The translations under genes and the position numbers were made by a program. A stretch of 8,448 bases of DNA. Source: Clostridia bacterium. Lineage in GTDB: Bacteria > Bacillota > Clostridia > UMGS1883. The stretch covers positions 1 to 8,448 of the forward strand of contig JAJQCX010000008.1 in NCBI GenBank assembly GCA_021202495.1. Reading direction: 5' to 3'. Shown here in pieces: positions 1-7,151 of the stretch; within the stretch, counting starts at the first letter, position 1; each line of letters opens with the position of its first letter. Below the pieces are notes generated by a model. The model made no database searches, had not been told where the DNA came from, and saw only the letters and a list, made by a program, of their open reading frames with translations.

Positions 1-33
1 CAATTAGTGCATTAAACTATTCGGGAGGCTATC

Positions 34-1266
34 ATGCGCAGAGTTGTTATAACCGGAATGGGCGCGGTTACGCCCATTGGAAATGACGTTCCCTCCATGT
101 GGGAGTCAATGATGAATTCGCGGCACGGCATTGCCCCGATAACTCTTTTTGATACAACGAATTTCGCCTCGACGCTCGCCGCCGAGGTTAAAAATTTTGA
201 TTCTTCTTTATATATGAACGGACGCGACAACGCCCGCTACGACCGATTTGCCTTATTCGGCGTCGGCGCGGCAAGCCAGGCGGTTGAGGATTCGGGCGTC
301 ATTTCAACGGTTGACCCCACCCGCATCGGCGTTTATTTCAGCTCAGGTATGGGCGGCTTCGGCTCGCTTGTCCACGGCAACGATGAGCTTGAAAGCAAGG
401 GCTCGGCGTTTGTGCCCCCGTTCACCGTTCCCGCGACGATGACAAACAGCGCCGCGGCGTATCTTGCGATTAAATACAATTGCAAAAACGCCTGTATGTC
501 AATTGCCACCGCCTGCGCAAGCTCCGCCGACGCAATCGGCGAAGCGCTCCGCGCCATCCGCCACGGCTACGCCGACGTCATAATCTCCGGCGGCTGCGAC
601 GCGGTTATCACGCCCGTAGGCGTTGCGAGCTTTATCACCTGCAAGGCGCTCTCACGCGCATCCGACCCCGACTGCGCCTCAATTCCGTTCGATGCGGAGC
701 GCAGCGGCTTCATCATGGGCGAAGGCGGCGGAGCCTTTGTATTGGAGGAATACGAACACGCCGTTTCGCGCGGCGCGAAAATATATGCCGAGGTTGCGGG
801 CTACGCCGCAACGTGCGACGCATTCCACATCACGCGCCCCAATTCCGACGCAGACGCCGCAACACGCGCAATGCGCGGCGCAATAGCGGAATCGGGACTT
901 CCCGAAAGCGGCTCAATCTATGTCAACGCCCACGGCACATCGACAAAGCTCAACGATGAGATAGAAACGCTTGCCATAAAACAAGCACTCGGTGAGGATC
1001 TGGCATATAAATCATATGTTTCCTCCACCAAGAGCATGACAGGCCACCTCTTGGGCGGCGCGGGTGCCGTCGAGGCCGTAGCCTCCGTCATGGCGTTAAA
1101 TACGGGAATGGTTCCCCCCACTGTCGGCTACCGCACCCCCGACCCCGCGTGCGATTTAAATATCTGCCCCAATACCCCGGTCAAAGCGGATATTTCCCTC
1201 GCTCTCTCCAACTCCATCGGCTTCGGCGGGCACAATTCAACCTTAGCTTTCAAAAAAGTACAATAA
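34..1266 (+). CDS. fabF: 3-oxoacyl-[acyl-carrier-protein] synthase II (FabF)
   Basis: This condensing enzyme of type II fatty-acid synthesis extends acyl-ACP by two carbons using malonyl-ACP, with release of CO2; it acts in the cytosol. The 410-residue product has the family's usual length and a full thiolase fold. The nucleophile C161 lies in TACASS, and the catalytic histidines are H300 in NAHGTST and H338 in TGHLLG, with K333 just before the latter. The gatekeeper motif GFGGHN (396-401, F397) is also present. The Cys-His-His triad separates it from FabH, which has Cys-His-Asn. The ATG is preceded by GGGAGG at 23-28 with a 5-nt gap, and the protein begins with the typical MRRVVITGMG. It is the last gene of its unit, since a hairpin terminator follows the stop within 4 nt. 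In many Clostridia fabF follows acpP or fabG; only 33 nt upstream are visible, so that cannot be tested. No frameshift or missing residue is seen. Confidence 0.96.
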   Translation: MRRVVITGMGAVTPIGNDVPSMWESMMNSRHGIAPITLFDTTNFASTLAAEVKNFDSSLYMNGRDNARYDRFALFGVGAASQAVEDSGVISTVDPTRIGVYFSSGMGGFGSLVHGNDELESKGSAFVPPFTVPATMTNSAAAYLAIKYNCKNACMSIATACASSADAIGEALRAIRHGYADVIISGGCDAVITPVGVASFITCKALSRASDPDCASIPFDAERSGFIMGEGGGAFVLEEYEHAVSRGAKIYAEVAGYAATCDAFHITRPNSDADAATRAMRGAIAESGLPESGSIYVNAHGTSTKLNDEIETLAIKQALGEDLAYKSYVSSTKSMTGHLLGGAGAVEAVASVMALNTGMVPPTVGYRTPDPACDLNICPNTPVKADISLALSNSIGFGGHNSTLAFKKVQ

Positions 1267-1269
1267 CCC

Positions 1270-1306
1270 AAAGGGCACCGAAGATTCATTCTTCGATGCC
1301 CTTTTT
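1270..1306. terminator. Bidirectional intrinsic terminator between fabF and the alpha-galactosidase gene
   Basis: A 15-bp stem is formed by AAAGGGCACCGAAGA (1270-1284) and TCTTCGATGCCCTTT (1290-1304), with loop TTCAT. The right arm runs into T1302-T1306, giving a U-tract for plus-strand transcripts from fabF. The hairpin starts 3 nt after the fabF stop and ends 5 nt before the end of the convergent gene, so it can serve both. The single internal imperfection (C1278 opposite A1296) becomes a G-U pair in the minus-strand RNA. The hairpin is therefore better paired in that direction, although the U-tract there is only three long. Confidence 0.9.
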
Positions 1307-1309
1307 ATA

Positions 1310-3439
1310 TCAAACCTCAACCAGTCTCATTGTATACGTCACAAAATCGCCGTGCGGGAAATCCGCGATAACTCCCCTGTACATCAGCTCGTCCGCACTG
1401 TATATCCTGTCTTCGTGATAAGTGTCCTTGTAAAACGCGCCTTTTTTCAGCCCGTCAAGACGGATAAATTGATAATATCCGTTTGATTGGAACATTATCC
1501 GCGTCATGCAGACAAAGCTTTCCTTTTTATCGCCCGAAACGACCTGCCATGCGCCGATGTTCCCCGAAAAGGGATCGGCAAGCCGGTAAAAATCGCCGAA
1601 CTCCACCAGCCTTCTCACTTCGCGGCACTGCTCGGTCTGCTGTGCAATCGCCTTCAAATCCTCATCGTTAAGCTTTGTAATGTCAAGCTCATAGCCGAAA
1701 TTGCCGGATAACGCCACGTCACCGCGCGTCTTCATCGGCGTTTGGCGCTTTGTGTATTCGTTGGGCGACGCCGTGACGTGCGAACCCATCGTCGATGTCG
1801 GATAGCCGAACGACGTCCCGTATTGTATGTACACTCTTTCAATCGCATCCGTGTTGTCGCTCGTCCAAATCTGCGGCATGTAACACAAAACTCCCACGTC
1901 AAAGCGTCCGCCGCCTCCGCTGCACCCTTCAAAAAGGACTTCGGGCGCAGCACTTGTTATCCTGTCAAAAATATCGTACAGCCCTATCGTATAGTCAAAA
2001 TTATATCCCTTGTACGGCATATCCGTTATGTAACGATTGTAATCCCATTTCACATACGAAATTTTCGCCTCTTTCAAATGCGTCACAACCGCGTCGACAA
2101 TAAAATCGCGTACCTCTTTTTTCGTCAGATCGAGCACAAGCTGATTTCGCGAGAGCGCGGGCGCAATTTTCTTTGCATGTATCGCCCAATCGGGATGCGC
2201 ACGGTAGAGGTCGGAATTCGGGCTCACCATCTCAGGCTCAAACCACAGCCCGAATTTGAGACCTATTTCCTCAATCCTTTCCGCAATCCCCGTTATGCCG
2301 CTTGGCAGCTTTTCGTAATTGACGTACCAGTCGCCGAGCGAGGAATCGTCATAATTTCTCTTTCCGAACCACCCGTCGTCGAGCACAAAAAGCTCAATTC
2401 CGAGCTTTTTGGCAAGACGCGCGATGGAAAGCACCTTTTCCTCGTCAAAATTCATGTAGGTTGCTTCCCAGTTATTTATAAGTATCGGTCTTTCGCGCTT
2501 TTTCCAGTACCCGCGCACAATGTTTTCGCGTATGAATTCATGAAGGGCGCGGCTCATGCCGCCGAATCCCTCGTGTGAAAACGTCAACAGCGACTCGGGC
2601 GAGGAAAGTTTTTCTCCGCTCTTTAACGTCTTTTCAAAGTCGAACGGATTTACCCCCTGCAAAACTCTCGTGCGAAAACGCTGGTCAACGTCTATCCTCG
2701 TCTCATGGTTGCCGCTGTAAACGAGCATGAATGAATAAACGTCCCCGCTCCTTTCATTTGCACCGCAGTCGTGCAGCATCACAAACGGGTTCATAAAGTG
2801 CCCGCTCCCTCCGCGCGCGTTCGACACGCAAAAACTCCCGCGCCGCAAAGGACTTGTCACCTTTTCGCGCTCCATGCCCCATCTTCCGGCAAAATGCGTC
2901 TCGGCAAAGTCGCTGCGCTCAAAATCAAGACACATCGAGTAAAACGCGTCAACCGTCACGTCCTCGCCCGAATTATTTACAACCTCAATGTGCCGCGCAA
3001 CAGTGTTGCGGTTGTCAAAAACCGTGTAAAATAGCGTCACCAAAATTCCCTGCGCCGCATCCTCCAAATCAATTTCAAGCGTCTGTGCTTTGCCCTCATC
3101 GTCATATGACGACGGCAGCCCCTCAATTTCGCCCTTTCCGTCATATATTCTGTGCGTCTTGTATTTTAAAACGCACACCCTATCCTTAAAGCTCACTATC
3201 GGACACCTCAAATCCGTGTGCCCGTATGTCGGCGCCTCCTGCGGCTTTTCGTCGAGCACGTCCCCGTCCTCGCCCCACGACATCCAGCAGTAAAACCTAT
3301 CCGGCACCTCCTGCATAGCCGCCCGCGCAATTTTCCGCCCGAAATAGCACCCCAAAAGGTGCCCCGCCTTATCTATCCGCATAACATAGGAAATGTCCTT
3401 TCCCTCAAGAAAAAAGCAATTGTCAACAAAATTTATCAT
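1310..3439 (-). CDS. Alpha-galactosidase, glycoside hydrolase family 36 (Aga/MelA/RafA type)
   Basis: This retaining glycosidase removes terminal alpha-1,6-galactose from sugars such as melibiose, raffinose and stachyose. From the start chosen here the protein has 709 residues, close to the 720-745 usual for Firmicutes GH36 enzymes. Domain order is an N-terminal beta-sandwich (about 1-315), a catalytic TIM barrel (about 320-640) and a C-terminal beta domain. The nucleophile is D466 in YVKWDYNR and the acid/base is D528 in WTSDNTDA. Substrate-pocket motifs include VLDDGWF (352-358), RNQLVLDL (431-438) and CSGGGGRFD (506-514). No signal peptide or membrane segment is seen, so it is probably cytosolic and acts on imported sugars; no transporter or regulator gene lies in the window. 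An in-frame GTG at 3472 would add 11 residues, but it lies upstream of the predicted -10 box. ATG 3439 is preferred because GGTGAT sits 4 nt upstream. The gene lies antisense between fabF and smc, where rnc is often found. Confidence 0.95.
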   Translation of the reverse strand: MINFVDNCFFLEGKDISYVMRIDKAGHLLGCYFGRKIARAAMQEVPDRFYCWMSWGEDGDVLDEKPQEAPTYGHTDLRCPIVSFKDRVCVLKYKTHRIYDGKGEIEGLPSSYDDEGKAQTLEIDLEDAAQGILVTLFYTVFDNRNTVARHIEVVNNSGEDVTVDAFYSMCLDFERSDFAETHFAGRWGMEREKVTSPLRRGSFCVSNARGGSGHFMNPFVMLHDCGANERSGDVYSFMLVYSGNHETRIDVDQRFRTRVLQGVNPFDFEKTLKSGEKLSSPESLLTFSHEGFGGMSRALHEFIRENIVRGYWKKRERPILINNWEATYMNFDEEKVLSIARLAKKLGIELFVLDDGWFGKRNYDDSSLGDWYVNYEKLPSGITGIAERIEEIGLKFGLWFEPEMVSPNSDLYRAHPDWAIHAKKIAPALSRNQLVLDLTKKEVRDFIVDAVVTHLKEAKISYVKWDYNRYITDMPYKGYNFDYTIGLYDIFDRITSAAPEVLFEGCSGGGGRFDVGVLCYMPQIWTSDNTDAIERVYIQYGTSFGYPTSTMGSHVTASPNEYTKRQTPMKTRGDVALSGNFGYELDITKLNDEDLKAIAQQTEQCREVRRLVEFGDFYRLADPFSGNIGAWQVVSGDKKESFVCMTRIMFQSNGYYQFIRLDGLKKGAFYKDTYHEDRIYSADELMYRGVIADFPHGDFVTYTMRLVEV

Positions 3440-3443
3440 ATAT

Positions 3444-3455
3444 ATCACCATCCTC
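3444..3455 (-). promoter_or_regulatory. Ribosome binding region that sets the alpha-galactosidase start
   Basis: On the minus strand GAGG (3455-3452) and GGTGAT (3449-3444) precede ATG 3439, the latter by 4 nt. The alternative ATG at 3451 overlaps GAGG and has no upstream purine-rich site within the predicted transcript, and GTG 3472 is upstream of the promoter -10. The predicted RNA starts near 3457-3455, so the leader is only about 17 nt and consists almost entirely of this site. Confidence 0.55.
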
Positions 3456-3462
3456 AAACAGC

Positions 3463-3491
3463 ATTGTACCACATAAGCACAATTTTCACAA
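3463..3491 (-). promoter_or_regulatory. Sigma-70/SigA-type promoter for the alpha-galactosidase gene
   Basis: Read on the minus strand, a -35 box TTGTGA (3491-3486, 4 of 6 consensus) is followed after 17 bp by a -10 box TACAAT (3468-3463, 5 of 6). TGG immediately upstream of the -10 fits the extended -10 form (TGN). The predicted start of transcription is about 3457-3455, some 17 nt before ATG 3439. It is arranged back to back with the smc promoter. This rests on box match and spacing only. Confidence 0.7.
3478..3491 (-). repeat. Short direct repeat TTGTG-AAAA-TTGTG overlapping the alpha-galactosidase -35 box
   Basis: On the minus strand TTGTG occurs at 3491-3487 and again at 3482-3478, with period 9. 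The first copy forms part of the -35 box. An inverted pair ATTGT (3463-3467) and ACAAT (3479-3483) also brackets the -10 side. Either could be half-sites for a regulator of the sugar gene, but repeats this short arise easily by chance in AT-rich DNA and no known operator consensus (for example a CcpA cre site) was recognised. Confidence 0.25.
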
Positions 3492-3499
3492 TATTTTTA

Positions 3500-3528
3500 T
3501 TGCCTATCTTGGATTTTTTTGATATAAT
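3500..3528 (+). promoter_or_regulatory. Sigma-70/SigA-type promoter with extended -10 for smc-ftsY
   Basis: A -35 box TTGCCT (3500-3505, 4 of 6) is followed after exactly 17 bp by a perfect TATAAT (3523-3528). TGA just before the -10 gives an extended -10 (TGN). The spacer contains a run of seven T. The predicted transcript starts near 3535, giving a leader of about 20 nt that carries the GAGGTGA ribosome binding site of smc. Confidence 0.8.
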
Positions 3529-3554
3529 ATATTTTTGGATAACGAGGTGAACAT

Positions 3555-6500
3555 ATGTACCTTAAACGAATAGAAATGCAGGGGTTTAAATCCTTTGCCG
3601 ATAAAATATCAATCGAAGTAGGCTCCGGCGTCACGGCAATCGTCGGACCCAACGGCAGCGGAAAGAGCAACATCTCCGACGCGCTGCGCTGGGTAATGGG
3701 CGAGCAGAGCGCCAAGAGTCTCCGCAGCGGCAAAATGGAGGACGTCATTTTTAACGGCACTCTCAAACGCAAGCCGCTTTCCTTTGCCGAGGTCACGCTT
3801 GTCCTCGACAACGAAAATCACTTTTTCGCCTCCGATTACAAGGAGCTTGCCGTAACGCGGCGCGTCTTCCGCAGCGGTGAGAGCGAATATCTCATCAACG
3901 GTGCGCAGGTGCGCCTGAAGGACGTTCACGAGCTTTTCATGGACACAGGGCTCGGACGCGAGGGCTACAGCATTGTCGGTCAGGGCAAAATTGACGAAAT
4001 AATTTCCGCCAAAAGCGACGACCGCCGCCAAGTTTTTGAAGAAGCGTCCGGCATTTCAAAATACCGTTACAGAAAATCCGAAGCCGAGCGCAAGCTTGAG
4101 CGAACCGAGGACAACCTCGTCCGCGTGCGCGACATTCTCTCCGAGCTTGACTCACGAATTGAGCCGCTGCGCATCCAAAGCGAAAAGGCGAAAAAATATC
4201 TCGCACTGCGCGACGAATTAAAGGAAACCGAAGTCGGCGTTTCAATCGACATTATCGACAAAAACAATTCCGAGCTTGAAAAGCAAAAGGAGCTTATGAA
4301 TTCGGCGCAGCAGGATCTCGAAAACGCAAAAAAGCTTCTTTCCGAAGCGGAAGAGGAAAGCGAAAGCCTCTACGCCTCCATGCGCGAAAGCGACGAGCGC
4401 ACGGCAGCCTCACGCGCGGAGCTTGACAAAATCAAAGCCGACGCCGCGCAAAAGAGCAGCGAAATCGCCGTTTTAAACGGCAAAATTCAAAATTACGAAC
4501 AGAGCATCGCCGCATCGAACGGCGAAATTGCCGCAAACGAAAAGCTTTCCTCCGACGAGGAATTAACTCTTTCCTCTCTCTTTGAGGCAAAAACCGAGGC
4601 GGAGCGCACCCTTGCGCAAAAGAACGAAGAGCTTGCCGCTCTCGAAGAGGCGGGCGCTAAGGCGAGCGAAAACATGAACCTCAAAGGCGAAGAGCTTGAA
4701 CAAGTTAGGCAAAAGGTGCGTGAGGAAGAGCGCAAATGCTCCGACGCGGATAACAAAAGCCGCAGCCTCGACCTTTTAAAGGAGAGCGTCGAAACCCGCC
4801 GCTTCACGATTGAAGCCGAAATAACCGACGCGAAAGACGGCATAGAACGCCTTGAAGAAGCTATCGCTCAATTAAACGGCGAACTTGCCGCGTTAAACGA
4901 GCGCCGCCTTGAAAAGAGCAAAAAAATGGCGGACGCCTCATCCCGCGCCGAATCCTCCGCCAAAAGCGCCGAGAGCAAAAAGGACGAATTTAACCGCATG
5001 AGCGCATTGCTCGGCGAAAAGCAGGGCAGACTTAAAATGCTGGAAGAAATGGAGCGCAGCCTCGAAGGCTATCAACGGAGCGTCCGCGATCTCATAAAAG
5101 CGCACCAATCGGGGCGCTACCGCGGAAATATCGTCGGCGTCCTCTCAAAGCTCATCAGCGTTCCGAAGGAATATTCCACCGCAATTGAGATTGCCTTGGG
5201 CGGCGCAATGCAAAACATTGTCGTTCCCCGCGAGGAGGACGCCAAAGAGGCGGTCAATTTCCTGAAGGAAAACCGCTTGGGACGCGTTACCTTCCTCCCC
5301 CTTTCAAGCCAGGAAAAGCGCCGTCTTGACGGCGAGGCAAAAATCCTCTCCCACCGCGGCGTCGTCGGCATTGCAGCCGACCTTGTCGAAAGGGAAGGTT
5401 ATCTTGACAACACCGTCGAATCACTTTTGGGGCGCGTCGTCGTCACCGCAACGCAGGACGACGCGATAGCCCTTGCCAAAGAATACAGATATAAATTTAA
5501 AATCGTGACGCTTGCCGGCGAGGAATTTCGCCCCGGCGGCTCGATAACGGGCGGCAGCATTAACCGCGCCGTCAGCGTTCTGGGACGCGCGGATGAAATC
5601 GAAGCGCTAAAAAAAGAGGTCAAAGCCCTCCAAAAATCCTCCGAAAAAGCGGAGGACGACATCGCCGACCTTTCGCAGGCAGCGCGGGAAATTGCATCCG
5701 AGCGCGAAAATCTCCGCGTTGCGCTTTCAAAGGACGACGTTTCCCTCTCGCGTCTTGAAGCCGAGCGCAAAGCGACGGAGGATAGACTCAAAGGCGAAAA
5801 GGAGCGCCTTGAAAAGCTCCAAGCCGAAAAAAGCGACATTGCCTACAAAATGCTCAACAACTCAAACCTCAAGCGCGACTACGCTTTGGAGCGCGAGGAA
5901 GCGGAAAAGCAAATGGCAAAATACGAGCGCGAGCTTGAAGCAAAGCAAGCCGCATTAAATGAGGCGATGGAGAAAAAGGATAAATCTTCCTCCGAAATTT
6001 TCGAGAAAAAAATGGATATATCCTCCGCTTCAAAGGACATAGAAATAATTTCCGAGCGCATTACAGCCTCGCAAAGCCGCATTGCCGCGTTAAAATCCGA
6101 AATTGAGGCAAAGCACGCCTCCGCACAAAACGCACGCCGCGAAATTGACGAGGCAAAAAGCGCAATTTCAAAACTTCAATCCGAAGCCGAGGATCTCAAT
6201 AATACAACGCGTTCGCTTGAAGAAAAAATCGCGAGCGAATCCGCGGGCAAAAGCGGCGCGGACGAGCGAGCCGCCCGCCTGCGTGAGGAAATCCGCGGCA
6301 TGAACGACACTGTGTATTCGCTTCAAAACGAAGTCGTCAGGCTTGAAACAGCGCAAAGCAAGCTCAATTACAACATCGAAACCGCCACAAATAGGCTGTG
6401 GGACGAATACGAGCTCACTTATTCCGAAGCGCTCAAAATTCGCCGCGAAAGCATACCCATCGCCGAGGCGCAAAAAAGGGTTTCGTCTCTGCGCGGCTCA

Positions 6501-7124
6501 ATCAGGGCGCTGGGAAGCGTCAACGTCGACGCCTGTGAGGAATACCGCGAAGTCAACGAGCGTTACGAATTTTTGTCGGGACAAGTCAAGGACATGGACA
6601 ACGCCAAAGCGCAGCTTGAAAAGCTGATTGCCGAAATAACGGACGTCATGAAGACAATCTTTGCCGAAAAATTCAAGGAGATAAATTCGTATTTCGGCGA
6701 AATCTTCGTCGAGCTTTTCGGCGGCGGCAAGGCAAGCGTTTCCCTGACAGACAAATCAAACATTCTCGAAAGCGGAATTGAAATAGAAGTACAGCCTCCG
6801 GGCAAAAAGCTTCAGAGCATCGCCCCGCTCTCGGGCGGCGAAAAGGCACTCACCGCGATTGCGCTGCTCTTCGCCCTGATGAAGGTCTCTCCTTCACCCT
6901 TCGTCGTTTTAGATGAAATAGAGGCGGCGCTTGACGACATCAACGTTTACCGCTTTGCAGAATATATGCGCCGCAGAACCGACACAACGCAGTTCATTGT
7001 CATAACGCACCGCCGCGGCACAATGGAATCTGCGGACGTTCTCTACGGCGTCACAATGCAGGAAAAAGGCGTCAGCAAGCTTCTCTCCATGAAATTAGAA
7101 GACGTCGAAAAACAAGCAAACTAA
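3555..7124 (+). CDS. smc: Chromosome partition protein SMC
   Basis: This ATPase forms the V-shaped dimer of the bacterial condensin complex with ScpA and ScpB; it compacts and helps segregate the chromosome by loop extrusion from ParB-loaded sites. The 1189 residues match the usual length (about 1186 in Bacillus). The N-terminal half of the head has Walker A GPNGSGKS at 31-38 and a Q-loop glutamine at 143. Long charged heptad-like coiled coils run from about 170 to 515 and 670 to 1020. Between them is the SMC hinge (about 515-670) with the glycine-rich stretches GGAMQNIVV (549-557) and GGSITGGS (661-668). The C-terminal half has signature LSGGEKA from 1092, Walker B VVLDE with D1120 and catalytic E1121, and the switch histidine H1152 in VITHRRGTME. 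GAGGTGA at 3544-3550 supports the ATG. The gene begins its own unit here and is followed 27 nt later by ftsY; rnc, its usual upstream partner, is absent. scpA and scpB are not in the window. The gene appears intact. Confidence 0.98.
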   Translation: MYLKRIEMQGFKSFADKISIEVGSGVTAIVGPNGSGKSNISDALRWVMGEQSAKSLRSGKMEDVIFNGTLKRKPLSFAEVTLVLDNENHFFASDYKELAVTRRVFRSGESEYLINGAQVRLKDVHELFMDTGLGREGYSIVGQGKIDEIISAKSDDRRQVFEEASGISKYRYRKSEAERKLERTEDNLVRVRDILSELDSRIEPLRIQSEKAKKYLALRDELKETEVGVSIDIIDKNNSELEKQKELMNSAQQDLENAKKLLSEAEEESESLYASMRESDERTAASRAELDKIKADAAQKSSEIAVLNGKIQNYEQSIAASNGEIAANEKLSSDEELTLSSLFEAKTEAERTLAQKNEELAALEEAGAKASENMNLKGEELEQVRQKVREEERKCSDADNKSRSLDLLKESVETRRFTIEAEITDAKDGIERLEEAIAQLNGELAALNERRLEKSKKMADASSRAESSAKSAESKKDEFNRMSALLGEKQGRLKMLEEMERSLEGYQRSVRDLIKAHQSGRYRGNIVGVLSKLISVPKEYSTAIEIALGGAMQNIVVPREEDAKEAVNFLKENRLGRVTFLPLSSQEKRRLDGEAKILSHRGVVGIAADLVEREGYLDNTVESLLGRVVVTATQDDAIALAKEYRYKFKIVTLAGEEFRPGGSITGGSINRAVSVLGRADEIEALKKEVKALQKSSEKAEDDIADLSQAAREIASERENLRVALSKDDVSLSRLEAERKATEDRLKGEKERLEKLQAEKSDIAYKMLNNSNLKRDYALEREEAEKQMAKYERELEAKQAALNEAMEKKDKSSSEIFEKKMDISSASKDIEIISERITASQSRIAALKSEIEAKHASAQNARREIDEAKSAISKLQSEAEDLNNTTRSLEEKIASESAGKSGADERAARLREEIRGMNDTVYSLQNEVVRLETAQSKLNYNIETATNRLWDEYELTYSEALKIRRESIPIAEAQKRVSSLRGSIRALGSVNVDACEEYREVNERYEFLSGQVKDMDNAKAQLEKLIAEITDVMKTIFAEKFKEINSYFGEIFVELFGGGKASVSLTDKSNILESGIEIEVQPPGKKLQSIAPLSGGEKALTAIALLFALMKVSPSPFVVLDEIEAALDDINVYRFAEYMRRRTDTTQFIVITHRRGTMESADVLYGVTMQEKGVSKLLSMKLEDVEKQAN

Positions 7125-7151
7125 AAAATAACATAACAGGAGCTGACAATC

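Noticed and set aside
1..15. Possible end of an upstream gene such as acpP (stop codons TAG 5-7 or TAA 13-15)
   Set aside because: Only one to four codons would be visible and no family can be recognised, although acpP before fabF would fit the usual gene order.
480..959. Arginine-rich 159-codon frame within fabF
   Set aside because: It is a shifted-frame shadow of GC-rich fabF codons; the low-complexity Arg-rich product matches no family.
1742..2578. A 278-codon open frame on the plus strand inside the alpha-galactosidase gene
   Set aside because: It lies wholly antisense to the GH36 catalytic barrel coding region. The translation is rich in Arg, His and Val with no recognisable domain, and no ribosome binding site or promoter was seen. 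It is a codon-usage shadow.
4065..5100. Dense short repeats and purine-rich periodicity in smc
   Set aside because: This is the heptad, Glu/Lys/Ala-rich coding of the SMC coiled coil, not an independent DNA repeat.
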